Below, one piece after another: positions 42,434-52,473 of a stretch of DNA of 64,000 nt (position 1 is its first letter; every line of letters starts with the position of its first letter). Location: assembly GCF_025499465.1 (NCBI RefSeq), contig NZ_JAIMCA010000003.1:186001-250000 (forward strand), read 5' to 3'. The stretch comes from Allobosea sp. BH3 (GTDB lineage Bacteria > Pseudomonadota > Alphaproteobacteria > Rhizobiales > Beijerinckiaceae). The notes below the pieces were generated by a model that was not told the DNA's origin, did not search any database, and saw only the letters and a program-made list of their open reading frames with translations. The position numbers and the translations under genes are program-made.

Positions 42434-43678
42434 ATGACCGAAGAGAGCAAGGAGCAGCCTTACCTCACCCGCCGGACGGCGCTCGCGGGCTTTGCCGCCG
42501 GCGCTGCGACGCTCGCCATGCCCGGCATCCTGCGCGCGCAGGGCGAGACGATCCGCATCGGCTTCCCGACCCCGCTGACCGGTCCCTTCGCGGCCGAGGC
42601 CAAGGATCAGGTCCGAAGCGCGGAACTCGCGGTCAAGCTCGTCAACGACAAGGGCGGCATCGGCGGCCGCAAGGTCGAGCTGCTGGTGCGTGACGACAAG
42701 CTCAATGCTGGCGAAGCCGCGACCCGCACGCTTGAGTTGATCGAGAAGGACAAGGTTCATGCGATCGTTGGCGCGCTCTCCAGCGCCGTGCAGCTCGCAG
42801 TCAACGAGGTCACCCGTGCCCGCGGTGTCATCTACGTCTCGATCAGCCAGTCGGACACGATCAATGAGGTCAAGGACTTCAGCCGCTTCACCTTCCATGA
42901 AGCGCTGAACCCGCACATGACCACCGCGGCGGTGGCCAAGCACACCTTCAAGAAGGACGCCAAGGTCGCCTATCTCGTCGCCGACTATGCCTATGGCCAC
43001 GAGATGCTGCGCGGCTTCAAACGGGCGCAGGCCGAGCTCGGCGCGACCGGCGTCGGCGAGATCCTGCATCCCTTCGGCGCGGCGGATTATTCGACCTTCA
43101 TGCCGCGGTTGAGGTCGATGCGGCCGGACATCCTGTGCATCTGCAATTTCGGCCGTGACCAGGCGAACTCGATCAAGCAAGCCGTCGATTTCGGCATGAA
43201 CCGCCAGTCGAAGATCGTGGTGCCGGTTCTGCTGCACAATCAGCGCCTCGCCATTGGCCCGGAAGCCTTCGAGGGTGTGATCGGCGGCGCCAACTACTAT
43301 TGGGGCCTAGAGGGCGCGATCCCTTCCGCCAAGAACTTCAACGACGCCTTCAAGGCGGCCAATGGCGGTGCGTACCCGACCGACTACGGCGCCTATGGCT
43401 TCACCGGGGTCTATTCGCTCCTGCTCGCCATGGAGAAGGCCGGCGGCACCGACACCGACAAGGTGATCGCGGCGCTGGAAGAGCTCAAATACGACATCGC
43501 CAAGGGCCCGCAACACTACCGCAAATGCGACCACCAGTCAGTGCAGTCGGTACTCGTGCTGGAGTCGAAGAAGAAGGCCGAGATGAAGAACGAGGCCGAT
43601 CTCTTCAAGGTGCTCGCCACGGAACCCGCCTCGGAAACTATCTTGCGGAGCTGCTCCGAACTCGGCTTCCCGGCGTGA
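42434..43678 (+). CDS. Branched-chain-type ABC importer substrate-binding protein
   Basis: A 414-residue periplasmic binding protein with a twin-arginine signal (YLTRRTALAGFAAGAATLA). The mature part has IRIGFPTPLTGPFAAEAKDQ, ELAVKLVNDKGGIGGRKVEL, IVGALSSAVQLAVNEVTRAR and YGHEMLRGFKRAQ, typical of the Leu/Ile/Val (LivJ) superfamily, which also binds aromatic acids and amides. GGAGG precedes the ATG. It lies 36 nt after the catalytic subunit, so the importer and enzyme are one operon. Confidence 0.92.
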   Translation: MTEESKEQPYLTRRTALAGFAAGAATLAMPGILRAQGETIRIGFPTPLTGPFAAEAKDQVRSAELAVKLVNDKGGIGGRKVELLVRDDKLNAGEAATRTLELIEKDKVHAIVGALSSAVQLAVNEVTRARGVIYVSISQSDTINEVKDFSRFTFHEALNPHMTTAAVAKHTFKKDAKVAYLVADYAYGHEMLRGFKRAQAELGATGVGEILHPFGAADYSTFMPRLRSMRPDILCICNFGRDQANSIKQAVDFGMNRQSKIVVPVLLHNQRLAIGPEAFEGVIGGANYYWGLEGAIPSAKNFNDAFKAANGGAYPTDYGAYGFTGVYSLLLAMEKAGGTDTDKVIAALEELKYDIAKGPQHYRKCDHQSVQSVLVLESKKKAEMKNEADLFKVLATEPASETILRSCSELGFPA

Positions 43679-43712
43679 GGCCTGACGATCGACGCGGCAT
43701 GGAGGGTCCGTG

Positions 43713-44585
43713 ATGGACGCCGAACTCATCGCGATGCAGCTTTTCTCCGGCGTCGCGCTCGGGGCGATCCTGATCATGGTCGCGCTCGGCCTGTCGATCA
43801 TCTTCGGCATGCTGGGCGTGGTGAACTTCGCCCATGGCGCCTTGTTCATGGTCGGCGCCTATGCGGGGCTCTGGGTCGCCTCGCTGACCGGCAGCTTCTG
43901 GTGGGGGCTTCTGATCGCCCCCGTCGCGATCGGCGCCTTCGGGATGCTGATCGAACGCTTCCTGATCCGCCCGCTCTACAAGCGCTCGATCGACGATCCG
44001 CTGCTGCTGACATTCGGCCTCGGCTATGTGCTGGTCGAGGCGGTCAGGATCGTCTTCGGCAGCGACGGTATCCCATTCCAGACGCCACCGGAACTCGCCG
44101 GCGTGGCCGACCTCGGAATCGGCTTCTTCCCGATCTACCGCCTCTTCGTCGTCGCCGTCGTGGCCGTCGTCCTCGTGCTGCTCTGGCTCGGGCTGGAGAA
44201 GACGAAGTTCGGCCTGATCGTTCGGGCCGGCGCCAAGGACCCGCAGATCATGCGTGTGCTCGGTGTCGACATCGCGAAAGTGTGGCTCTTGGTCTTCGGG
44301 CTCGGGATCGGGCTCACCGCGCTCGGTGGCGTGCTCGCCGCGCCGATGCGCAGCGTCAATCCGGAGATGGGCTCGCTCGTGCTGGCGGAAGCCTTCGTCG
44401 TCACCGTGATCGGCGGCATGGGCTCGCTCGTCGGCGCCGTGGTCGCGGGTCTTCTCGTCGGCGTCGCGATCAGCATGACGGCTCTGTTCGCGCCCGAAAT
44501 GGCGACGATCGTGATGTTCGCGCTGATGGCGCTCGTGCTGCTGGTGAAGCCGCAGGGGCTGTTCGGCAAGCCGGTTCGCGGCTGA
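43713..44585 (+). CDS. Branched-chain-type ABC permease (LivH-like)
   Basis: A 290-residue membrane protein with about eight helices. Signatures: ALGLSIIFGMLGVVNFAHGA near residue 26 and VVTVIGGMGSLVGAVVAGLL near residue 230. One of two permeases of the importer. A GTG 3 nt upstream is an alternative start; GGAGG is just upstream. Confidence 0.93.
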   Translation: MDAELIAMQLFSGVALGAILIMVALGLSIIFGMLGVVNFAHGALFMVGAYAGLWVASLTGSFWWGLLIAPVAIGAFGMLIERFLIRPLYKRSIDDPLLLTFGLGYVLVEAVRIVFGSDGIPFQTPPELAGVADLGIGFFPIYRLFVVAVVAVVLVLLWLGLEKTKFGLIVRAGAKDPQIMRVLGVDIAKVWLLVFGLGIGLTALGGVLAAPMRSVNPEMGSLVLAEAFVVTVIGGMGSLVGAVVAGLLVGVAISMTALFAPEMATIVMFALMALVLLVKPQGLFGKPVRG

Positions 44586-44595
44586 GGGAAGGACG

Positions 44596-45594
44596 ATGAC
44601 TGCTTCCACATCATCCGTTGCGGCCGTGATGGCCGGTCCGGCCGGCCAGAGGGGCTGGCGCGCAAGGCTGACAGCCTGGCGCGTGCCACTCTCCATCCTC
44701 GCGCTATGCCTGCTGCCCTGGGTGCTGCCCTCGCAGGCGCTCGCCGTGAACGTGCTGATCTACGGGCTCTTCGCCGTCGGCTACAACCTGCTGTTCGGCT
44801 ATACGGGCCTGCTGTCCTTCGGCCATGCCGCCTTCTTCGGGACCGGCGCGTATGTCACCGGGATCGCGATCGGCGCGTTCGGACTGCCCTGGTATGCGGC
44901 GGTCGCACTCGGGATCGTCGTGGGCGGATTGCTGTCGCTCGTCATCGGCCTGCTCTCGATCCGCACGCGCGGCATTTATTTCTCGATGGTCACGCTCGCG
45001 CTTTCGCAGCTCGTCTACTACACCGCCCTTCAGGCCTCTTCCCTGACCGGCGGCGAGAACGGCCTGCGCGGCTTCACAGTGGCCCGGATCGATCTCTTCG
45101 GCTGGACGATCGACTTCCTCGACCCCGTCAAGAAGTACTACGTGCTGATGGTCTTCGCGGCCGCGGCGCTATGGCTGGTCTCGCGCATCCTGAATTCGCC
45201 CTTCGGCGCGGTGATCGAAGCTATCCGCGAGAACGAGACCCGGGCGCGGGCCTGTGGCTACGACGTCGAGCGCACGAAGCTGCTGTCCTTCACGCTGTCT
45301 GGCCTGATTTGCGCGTTGGCGGGCACCTTGTCGGCGCTGCACCTCGCGATCGTGCCGCTCGACATTCTGCACTACCACACCTCCGGCATGATCGTGATGA
45401 TGACGCTGCTGGGCGGGGCCGGGAGCTTCTTCGGCCCCTTCGTCGGTGCGCTCGCCTTCCTGCTGATGGAAGACGTGGTCTCGCTCTGGACCTCGCACTG
45501 GCAGATCGTTGTCGGCACCGTCTTCATCCTGTTCGTGCTGTTCCTGCCCAAGGGCATCTGGGGCACGGCGCTTGCCTGGAGGGCCGGCCGGTGA
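44596..45594 (+). CDS. Branched-chain-type ABC permease (LivM-like)
   Basis: A 332-residue membrane protein. Signatures: FAVGYNLLFGYTGLLSFGHA, RTRGIYFSMVTLALSQLVYY, FGAVIEAIRENETRARACGY and LGGAGSFFGPFVGALAFLLM. It partners the LivH-like permease 10 nt upstream and overlaps the next gene's GTG start. Confidence 0.93.
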   Translation: MTASTSSVAAVMAGPAGQRGWRARLTAWRVPLSILALCLLPWVLPSQALAVNVLIYGLFAVGYNLLFGYTGLLSFGHAAFFGTGAYVTGIAIGAFGLPWYAAVALGIVVGGLLSLVIGLLSIRTRGIYFSMVTLALSQLVYYTALQASSLTGGENGLRGFTVARIDLFGWTIDFLDPVKKYYVLMVFAAAALWLVSRILNSPFGAVIEAIRENETRARACGYDVERTKLLSFTLSGLICALAGTLSALHLAIVPLDILHYHTSGMIVMMTLLGGAGSFFGPFVGALAFLLMEDVVSLWTSHWQIVVGTVFILFVLFLPKGIWGTALAWRAGR

Positions 45595-46346
45595 GCGCGC
45601 CTCTTCTGGCCGTCGACAACATCGGCCGGCGCTTCGGCGGCTTCGTCGCGCTCGAAGGCGTCACTGCCGCCTTCGAGCCCAACAAGGTGACGGCCATCAT
45701 CGGCCCCAACGGCGCGGGCAAGAGCACCTTCTTCAACGTGCTTTCCGGCGTTCTGGCTCCGTCGAACGGCTCGATCCGCTTCAAGGGGCGGGACATCACC
45801 GGCACGCCGCAGCACCGCTTCGTCCATCTCGGCATTGCCCGCTCCTACCAGATCACCAACATCTTCCCTGAGCTGTCGGTCCACGAGAATGTGCGCGTGG
45901 CCGCGCAGGCCTTCCGCGCCCGCTACGATCTCTGGCGCGACCGAACCGCCATGACCGAACTCGATGACCGGGCCAATGCGGCGCTTGCAGCCGTCGGGCT
46001 CACGGGGCGCCGCGGGGAGACCGCGAAGTTCCTCGCACATGGACAGCAGCGCGCGCTGGAGATTGCGATCGCACTGGTCGCCGATCCCGAACTCTTGCTG
46101 CTCGACGAGCCGACCGCCGGCATGGGGCCCGAGGAAACGCGGGAGATGGTCGGCCTGCTGGAGAAGTTGGCGGCGGACCGCACGATCCTGCTCGTCGAGC
46201 ACAAGATGAAGATGATCCTCGGCCTCTCCGACCGCATCCTCGTGCTGCATCACGGCCGGCTGATCGCGGATGGCAGCCCGCAGCATATCCAGACGGACCC
46301 GGAGGTCCGCCGCGTCTATTTGGGACAGAACGATGGCTATGCTTGA
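45591..46346 (+). CDS. Branched-chain-type ABC ATPase (LivG-like)
   Basis: A 251-residue ATPase; the GTG start overlaps the previous stop (GTGA). Walker A GPNGAGKST, LivG-type VHLGIARSYQITNIFPELSV, signature FLAHGQQRALEIAIAL and Walker B LLLLDEPTAGMGPEETREM, then ILLVEHKM. The signature reads AHGQQR, as common in LivG rather than LSGGQ. It couples with the LivF-like ATPase. Confidence 0.93.
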   Translation: MSAPLLAVDNIGRRFGGFVALEGVTAAFEPNKVTAIIGPNGAGKSTFFNVLSGVLAPSNGSIRFKGRDITGTPQHRFVHLGIARSYQITNIFPELSVHENVRVAAQAFRARYDLWRDRTAMTELDDRANAALAAVGLTGRRGETAKFLAHGQQRALEIAIALVADPELLLLDEPTAGMGPEETREMVGLLEKLAADRTILLVEHKMKMILGLSDRILVLHHGRLIADGSPQHIQTDPEVRRVYLGQNDGYA

Positions 46347-47043
46347 GATCGAGGGGCTGAACGCCTGGTACGGCGCGAGCCACGCCCTGCACGGCATCTC
46401 GCTCTCCGTGGAGCCGGGGGAGATCGTCGCCTTGGTCGGTCGAAACGGTGCCGGCAAGACCACGACGATCCGCTCCGTGATGGGGCTGATGCCAAAGGCG
46501 ACGGGCTCGGTGCGGTTCGCTGGAACCGATCTGCTGTCGCTACCGGCGCATGCCCGCTTCAGGCTCGGTCTGGCCTATGTGCCGGAGGAGCGGCGGATCG
46601 TGCCGGACCTCACCGTGCGCGAGAACCTGCAGCTCGGCCTCGTCGCGACTGATGGGGCGATCGACGAGCGAGGGGCCATCGACGAGATCGCCGAAAGTTT
46701 CCCGCGGCTGAAGGAACGGCTCGACCAGCAGGGCGTGACCATGTCGGGTGGGGAGCAGCAGATGCTCGCCATTGCGCGCGCGCTCATCGCGAAACCCAAG
46801 ATGATCCTGCTCGACGAACCCTCCGAGGGCATTATGCCGGTGCTCGTCGAAGAGATGGGCGCGCTGTTCCGGCGCCTGCGCGACCAGGGCGTGACGCTGC
46901 TTCTGGTGGAGCAGAATGTCGAATGGGCGCTCAGGCTCGCCGACCGCGCCGTCATCATCGATCAGGGCGAGGTCGTTCACCGCAGCAGCGCCGCCGCGCT
47001 GCTGGCTGACAAGGCAATCCAGGAACGCTACTGCGCCGTCTGA
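46333..47043 (+). CDS. Branched-chain-type ABC ATPase (LivF-like)
   Basis: A 236-residue ATPase starting MAMLEIEGLNAWYGASHALH inside the end of the LivG gene (14-bp overlap). Walker A GRNGAGKTTT, RLGLAYVPEERRIVPDLTVR, signature MSGGEQQMLAIARAL, Walker B KMILLDEPSEGIMPVLVEEM, then LLLVEQNVEWALRLADR. Completes the importer. Confidence 0.94.
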   Translation: MAMLEIEGLNAWYGASHALHGISLSVEPGEIVALVGRNGAGKTTTIRSVMGLMPKATGSVRFAGTDLLSLPAHARFRLGLAYVPEERRIVPDLTVRENLQLGLVATDGAIDERGAIDEIAESFPRLKERLDQQGVTMSGGEQQMLAIARALIAKPKMILLDEPSEGIMPVLVEEMGALFRRLRDQGVTLLLVEQNVEWALRLADRAVIIDQGEVVHRSSAAALLADKAIQERYCAV

Positions 47044-47064
47044 ACCGGCGCCGGGAGACAGCAC

Positions 47065-47505
47065 ATGGATATCACCGGCGAACATCGCATCGCGGTCCCG
47101 CGCGAGGCGGTATGGGCGGCGCTCTTCGACGTCGAAACACTGAAAGCCTGTATCCCGGGTTGCAAGGAGTTGAACCAGACGTCTCCGACGAGCTTCGACG
47201 CCAAGGTGCAGCTCAAGGTCGGGCCGGTCTCGGCCACCTTCGCCGGAACGGTCGAGCTGCAGGATATCGATGCGCCGAACGGATGCCGTATCGTCGGCAG
47301 CGGCAATGGCGGCATCGCCGGCTTCGCCAAGGGCGGCGCTCTGGTAACCTTGGCAGAGGATGGCGCCGAGACCGTCTTGAGCTACGACGCCAAAGCCGAG
47401 ATCGGGGGCAAGCTCGCCACGCTCGGCAGTCGGCTGATCCAGGCAACATCTCGCAAGCTCGCCGATCAGTTCTTTTCAGTGTTCACCGGCAGACTAACAA
47501 GTTAG
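47065..47505 (+). CDS. CoxG-like SRPBCC protein
   Basis: A 146-residue START-fold protein: MDITGEHRIAVPREAVWAAL, LKACIPGCKELNQTSP, LKVGPVSATFAGTVELQDID and a C-terminal LIQATSRKLADQFFSVF. CoxG-type proteins often accompany Mo hydroxylases; in CO-oxidisers CoxG helps anchor the enzyme to the membrane. Recent work links it to quinone delivery, which would give this enzyme an acceptor. Last gene of the operon. Confidence 0.92.
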   Translation: MDITGEHRIAVPREAVWAALFDVETLKACIPGCKELNQTSPTSFDAKVQLKVGPVSATFAGTVELQDIDAPNGCRIVGSGNGGIAGFAKGGALVTLAEDGAETVLSYDAKAEIGGKLATLGSRLIQATSRKLADQFFSVFTGRLTS

Positions 47506-47597
47506 CAAGGCCGTGATCGAGCTAACGCTTTGATAAACTCGATCGCGGGTCAGCACTTGCATGGGAAAGCAGCTGCGGCGTAGGACGCCCCCTGCGG

Positions 47598-47645
47598 CGC
47601 GCCAATTCCGGATATTGGCCACTCGCTAGAAAGCGGACGCAGATG
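47598..47645. repeat. Dispersed degenerate intergenic repeat, copy E
   Basis: GCGCGCCAATTCCGGATATT, GGCCACTCGCTAGAAAGCGG, then ACGC. Both halves align with copy A. Confidence 0.55.
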
Positions 47646-47795
47646 TTCTGCGAGGGAATCCCGTGTCGATTTGCCGTTCGAGTGCGAGGAAGAGGTTAGC
47701 TCAAATCTCGCCCACCAAGGATGTTGGTGCGCCACTGAGCCGGGAGGCGATCAAGCAGCGTGACCCGTCGCGCAATAGAACTGCCCAGAACCAGA

Positions 47796-47840
47796 CGTTC
47801 CAAATGTTGGCTAGGAGCCGGGAGCGGACGTCGGCCGATC
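47796..47840. repeat. Dispersed degenerate intergenic repeat, copy F
   Basis: ACGTTCCAAATGTTGGCTAG, then GAGCCGGGAGCGGACGTCGG; weaker match. Preceded by CTGCCCAGAACCAGACGTTC, resembling the second half of copy C. Confidence 0.4.
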
Positions 47841-47861
47841 GGGGCAGACGATCGCCTGGCG

Positions 47862-47890
47862 AAAAAAAACGCCCGCTCAGCGGGCGTTTT
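47862..47890 (-). terminator. Rho-independent terminator after nrdJ
   Basis: Stem CGCCCGC (47870-47876) and GCGGGCG (47880-47886) with a 3-nt loop, flanked by a run of eight A on the left, which is an eight-U tract for the leftward nrdJ transcript. Four T on the right allow weaker use by rightward transcripts from the Mo-hydroxylase operon. Confidence 0.85.
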
Positions 47891-47962
47891 CCTTAGTTGC
47901 GGAACTCTTTGGAAAATCGAGGCAACATTATGCCTGTTTCCACACCGGGCTCCCCGGAATAA

Positions 47963-50900
47963 TCATGAGCACCCGGTTGTAGAGCCGCAGGTGTTGCACT
48001 TCAGGCAGGTGCCGTTGCGGACCAGGGTGAAGTTTCCGCATTCGCCGCACGAGTCGCCGACATAGCCCTTCATGATCGCCTCGGCGCGGCGCTCCGACTG
48101 GGTCGGCTGCGCGGCCGGCGCCGAGAAGCCGAGCTTGGCCATCTCGGCCTCGCCATAGGTCTCCGGCTCCTCCTTCAGCGCGGTCGCGCCGGCGGTGGCG
48201 AGGCCCAGCGCAGGGGAGGCTGCCCGGGCGACCGCGTCGTTGGCGCCGATGCCGCCCTGGATCGCCAGGAAGCTGATCGGCTTGCCGCGGCGGAAGCCGG
48301 TCGAGGCCAGCGGCGTCGTGGCGATCGCAGCCGTCGCATCCGGCGCCTTGTCCTGGCCGACTCCGCCGCCGATCACGTCATGCCCGATCTCGGAGGGGTC
48401 GACATGGGCGAGGTCGTTGCGGCCGAGATAGGAGATCGCCAGCTCGCGGAAGACATAGTCGAGGATCGAGGTCGCGTTCTTGATCGACTGGTTGCCGGCG
48501 ACGAATCCCGAGGGCTCGAAGCGGGTGAAGGTGAAGGCCTCCACATACTCCTCCAGCGGCACGCCGTATTGCAGGCCGAGCGAGACCGCGATGGCGAAGT
48601 TGTTCATCATCGCCCGGAAGGCCGCGCCCTCCTTGTGCATGTCGATGAAGATCTCGCCGAGGCGCCCGTCGGAATACTCTCCGGTGTGGACATAGACCTT
48701 GTGGCCGCCGACCGTGGCCTTCTGGATGTAGCCGGTGCGCCGGTCCGGCATCTTCTCGCGCTCGCGCTTGCGCTCGACACGCTCGACGATGCGCTCGACG
48801 ATCTTCTCGGAGAGCTGGGCGGCGCGCGCCGCCAGCGGGGCCGCGACCAGCGCCTCGATGCCGTCCTCCGCCTCGTCGTCATCGTCGGAGATCAGCGCCG
48901 AGTTCAGCGGCTGCGAGAGCTTGGAGCCGTCGCGGTAGAGGGCGTTCGCCTTCAGCGCCAGCTTCCAGGAGAGCATATAGGCGCTCTTGCAGTCCTCGAC
49001 CGTGGCGTCGTTGGGCATGTTGATGGTCTTGGAGATCGCGCCCGAGATGAAGGGCTGAGCCGCCGCCATCATGCGGATATGGCTCTCGACCGAGAGGTAG
49101 CGCTTGCCGATGCGCCCGCAGGGATTGGCGCAATCGAAGACCGGGTAATGCTCGGTCTTGAGGTGCGGGGCGCCTTCGAGCGTCATCGCGCCGCAGACAT
49201 GGACGTTGGCGGCCTCGATCTCGGCCTTGGTGAAGCCGAGGAAGGGCAGCAGCTCGAACGACATGTCGTTGAGCTTCTCGGCCGGGACATTGAGCGTGCC
49301 GGTGAGGAAATCCTCGCCCAGCGTCCACTTGTTGAAGACGAACTTGATGTCGAAGGCGCTCTTCAGCCCCTTCTCGACCGCGTCGATCTTCTCGTCGGTG
49401 AAGCCCTTGGCCCTGAGCGTCGAGGGGTTGACGCCGGGAGCCTGCTTCATCGAGCCGTGGCCGACGGCATAGGCCTCGATCTCGGCGATGTCCGCCTCGC
49501 GGTAGCCGAGCGCACGCAGGGCGTCCGGCACGGCGCGGTTGATGATCTTGAAGTAGCCGCCGCCGGCGAGCTTCTTGAACTTCACCAGCGCGAAGTCGGG
49601 CTCGATGCCGGTGGTGTCGCAATCCATGACGAGGCCGATCGTGCCGGTCGGCGCGATCACGGTTGCTTGGGCGTTGCGGTAGCCGTGGCGCTTGCCCTGC
49701 TCGAGCGCATCGTCCCAGACGGCGCGCGAGCGCTCCGCCATGGTGATGGCCGAGCCGCCGAGGCGGGCGAGAGTCGCGTGGTCGAGCGGGACCGGGGTGA
49801 CGCTCAGGCCCTCATAGCCGTCGGCCAGGCCATGGGCCGCCGTGCGGTGGTTGCGGATGACGCGCAGCATGTGGCTGGCGTTCTTCTTGTAGCCGGGGAA
49901 GGGGCCGAGCTCGCCGGCCATCTCGGCCGAGGTCGCATAGGCGACGCCGGTCATGATCGCGGTGAGCGCGCCGGCCAGGGCGCGGCCTTCCTCGGAGTCG
50001 TAGCCGAGGCCCATCGTCATCAGCAGGCCGCCGATATTGGCGTAGCCGAGGCCGAGCGTGCGGTACTCATAGGAGAGCTCGGCGATCTCGCGGCTCGGGA
50101 ACTGCGCCATCGTCACCGAGATCTCGAGCACGACGGTCCAGAGCCGGCAGAGATGCTCGTAGGCCGCGACGTCGAAGGACTTGGCTTCGGTATCGTAGAA
50201 CTGGAGCAGGTTGGCCGAAGCCAGGTTGCAGGCCGTGTCGTCGAGGAACATGTACTCGGAGCACGGGTTGGACGCCCGGATCCGGCCGGAAGCCGGGCAG
50301 GTGTGCCAGTCGTTCATCGTCGAGTTGAAGTGCAGGCCGGGATCGGCAGAGGCCCAGGCGGCGTAGCCGATCTTCTCCCAGAGGTCGCGGGCCTTCAGCG
50401 TCTTGATCGTCTTGCCGGTGGTGCGCGCCGTCAGGTTCCAGTCGCCATCCGTTTCCACGGCGCGCAGGAAGTCGTCCTTCAGCGAGACCGAGTTGTTCGA
50501 GTTCTGGCCCGAGACGGTGAGATAGGCATCGGAATCCCAGTCGGTGTCGTAGGTATCGAAGGAGATGTCCTTGTAGCCCTGCTTGGCGAACTGGATGACG
50601 CGCTTGATGTAGTTGTCGGGCACCAGCGCGCGGCGGGCGAGCTTGATCTCGCGCTTCAGCGCCGGGTTCTGCTCGGGATCGAAGCAGGAATCGCCGTCGC
50701 CTTCGCAGTTCACGCAGGCCTTGAGCACGGCCTTCATGTGCTTCTTGACCGTCTTGGAGCCGGTGACGAGGGCGGCGACCTTCTGCTCCTCCTTCACCTT
50801 CCAGTCGATATAGGTCTCGATGTCCGGATGGTCGGCATCGACGACGACCATCTTGGCGGCGCGGCGCGTCGTGCCGCCCGACTTGATGGCGCCCGCGGCA

Positions 50901-51688
50901 CGGTCGCCGATCTTGAGGAAGGACATCAGGCCCGAGGAGCGGCCGCCGCCGGCGAGCTTCTCGCCTTCGCCGCGCAGCGCCGAGAAGTTCGAGCCGGTAC
51001 CGGAGCCGTATTTGAACAGGCGCGCCTCGCGGACCCAGAGGTCCATGATGCCGCCCTCATTGACGAGGTCGTCCTGCACGCCCTGGATGAAGCAGGCATG
51101 CGGCTGCGGATGCTCGTAGCTCGACTTCGACTTCACCAGCTTGCCGGTCTTGAAGTCGACGTAGAAATGGCCCTGGCTCGGCCCGTCGATGCCATAGGCC
51201 CAATGCAGGCCGGTGTTGAACCATTGCGGCGAGTTCGGCGCGACGCGCTGGGTGGCGAGCATGAAGCGCAGCTCGTCATGGAAAGCCTGCGCATCCTCCT
51301 CCGAGGTGAAATAGCCGCCCTTCCAGCCCCAATAGGTCCAGCAGCCGGCGAGGCGGTCGAAAACCTGCTTCGACGAGATCTCGGAGCCGTAGCGCTCACC
51401 CTCGGGCAGCGCGGCCAGCGCCGCCTCGTCGGCGACGGAACGCCACAGGAAGGAGGGGACGTCGTTCTCCTCGACCTTCTTCAGGTGCGCAGGCACGCCC
51501 GCCTTGCGGAAATACTTCTGGGCGAGAACGTCGCTCGCCACCTGCGACCAGGCCTCGGGAACCTCGATGCCTTCCAGCCGGAAGACGATCGAGCCGTCGG
51601 GATTCTTGATCTCGCTGACGGCCGAACGGAACGGAATCGCGGCATAGGGCGACTGTCCGGCTGTGGTGTAGCGGCGCTCGATGCGCAT
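47963..51688 (-). CDS. nrdJ: Vitamin B12-dependent ribonucleotide reductase (class II)
   Basis: A 1241-residue enzyme that reduces ribonucleotides to deoxyribonucleotides with adenosylcobalamin. The ATG at [15 protein letters not shown] has AAGGAT upstream. Key features: [20 protein letters not shown], the active-site loop [40 protein letters not shown], a Cys-rich insertion near residue 340 ([19 protein letters not shown]), and a C-terminal zinc ribbon ([20 protein letters not shown]). Long NrdJ with this ribbon is usual in Hyphomicrobiales. Works with or without oxygen. A hairpin terminator follows. Confidence 0.96.
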   Translation of the reverse strand: MRIERRYTTAGQSPYAAIPFRSAVSEIKNPDGSIVFRLEGIEVPEAWSQVASDVLAQKYFRKAGVPAHLKKVEENDVPSFLWRSVADEAALAALPEGERYGSEISSKQVFDRLAGCWTYWGWKGGYFTSEEDAQAFHDELRFMLATQRVAPNSPQWFNTGLHWAYGIDGPSQGHFYVDFKTGKLVKSKSSYEHPQPHACFIQGVQDDLVNEGGIMDLWVREARLFKYGSGTGSNFSALRGEGEKLAGGGRSSGLMSFLKIGDRAAGAIKSGGTTRRAAKMVVVDADHPDIETYIDWKVKEEQKVAALVTGSKTVKKHMKAVLKACVNCEGDGDSCFDPEQNPALKREIKLARRALVPDNYIKRVIQFAKQGYKDISFDTYDTDWDSDAYLTVSGQNSNNSVSLKDDFLRAVETDGDWNLTARTTGKTIKTLKARDLWEKIGYAAWASADPGLHFNSTMNDWHTCPASGRIRASNPCSEYMFLDDTACNLASANLLQFYDTEAKSFDVAAYEHLCRLWTVVLEISVTMAQFPSREIAELSYEYRTLGLGYANIGGLLMTMGLGYDSEEGRALAGALTAIMTGVAYATSAEMAGELGPFPGYKKNASHMLRVIRNHRTAAHGLADGYEGLSVTPVPLDHATLARLGGSAITMAERSRAVWDDALEQGKRHGYRNAQATVIAPTGTIGLVMDCDTTGIEPDFALVKFKKLAGGGYFKIINRAVPDALRALGYREADIAEIEAYAVGHGSMKQAPGVNPSTLRAKGFTDEKIDAVEKGLKSAFDIKFVFNKWTLGEDFLTGTLNVPAEKLNDMSFELLPFLGFTKAEIEAANVHVCGAMTLEGAPHLKTEHYPVFDCANPCGRIGKRYLSVESHIRMMAAAQPFISGAISKTINMPNDATVEDCKSAYMLSWKLALKANALYRDGSKLSQPLNSALISDDDDEAEDGIEALVAAPLAARAAQLSEKIVERIVERVERKREREKMPDRRTGYIQKATVGGHKVYVHTGEYSDGRLGEIFIDMHKEGAAFRAMMNNFAIAVSLGLQYGVPLEEYVEAFTFTRFEPSGFVAGNQSIKNATSILDYVFRELAISYLGRNDLAHVDPSEIGHDVIGGGVGQDKAPDATAAIATTPLASTGFRRGKPISFLAIQGGIGANDAVARAASPALGLATAGATALKEEPETYGEAEMAKLGFSAPAAQPTQSERRAEAIMKGYVGDSCGECGNFTLVRNGTCLKCNTCGSTTGCS

Positions 51689-52458
51689 GATCTCAATCCT
51701 TATATGCCGCGGACCCGTAAGGGCCCCGCGCGGCCGGTTGATCACCGGCTCCTGATGTCATCCAAACTCGGTTCGATGCCCTGTGGGTCCTCTGCGGTGT
51801 CGCCCCGCTTGCAGGCCCGGACTCAAGCCCAGAATGCACACGCGATCCCGCTCGCTCCCGCTGGATGGCGGATGCGGCGGCAGGCCCGTAAGCACTCTGG
51901 GAAACTAGCTCGCAGCCAATCCAGAGGCGGTGCCGCCGGCCGTCATGCGATGGTCAAAATCTAGCGCCGATCGGGTCCGGGCGTCAAGGAATAGTGCTTA
52001 GCCGGAGTTGTGGATACGACATGTGGTAGGAATATGTGCGTAGCGGGGATAAGTTTCAAGGCACCCGCTAAGCCTAGGAAATCGCGGCGAGAATCGGCGG
52101 CGCCCGACAAGATTGCCACACTGGGCGGCGAAGAACAGTCCCTAAAATCCTCGCTATTATGGTTGACGAAGGCTGAAGCAGCGGCATCTGCAGGGGCCGG
52201 TTTCGCGGCGGCGCACAAGTGCTTGAAGACGATGCGCTTCGGCCGCCGATTGTGGTCGGCCGGTAGCCGAATCGCGGCGAGAATCGGGCGGGAGCTCGCC
52301 GCCAGAATCAGCCGGCTGTGGATCGCCGGTGATTCCGGGACCGGCGTGCAGGCAGATGCGGCGGCCAGCCGCTTGCCTGCGGGCTGGACAGGGCAGGGCG
52401 CTTGCGGCCATAAGTCGGCGGAAAGGCGCGCCCGCCTCACGCGTGGCGCCCGCGAGCG
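51689..52458. other. Long divergent intergenic region with a short direct repeat
   Basis: About 770 bases between nrdJ and the NDUFA12 gene. A 19-base segment AATCGCGGCGAGAATCGG recurs at 52080-52097 and 52270-52287. The area near 52010-52040 (GTTGTGGATACGACATGTGG) is the AT-richest and may hold the nrdJ promoter. No cobalamin riboswitch box was recognised. Open frames here show no family features. Confidence 0.4.
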
Positions 52459-52473
52459 ATGGACTTGACGACG

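Noticed and set aside
39935..43237. 1100-codon open frame on the minus strand opposite the Mo-hydroxylase genes
   Set aside because: Antisense shadow of conserved coding sequence; composition without a fold or motif.
48380..51964. 1194-codon open frame on the plus strand opposite nrdJ
   Set aside because: Antisense to a fully conserved gene; long antisense frames are a by-product of GC-rich third positions. Sequence is low-complexity (Arg/Glu/Asp/Leu) with no domain.
51689..52040. Possible cobalamin riboswitch or NrdR boxes upstream of nrdJ
   Set aside because: No B12-box-like sequence could be identified, and the best NrdR-like stretch near 52015-52035 matches the consensus too poorly and lacks a spaced second box.
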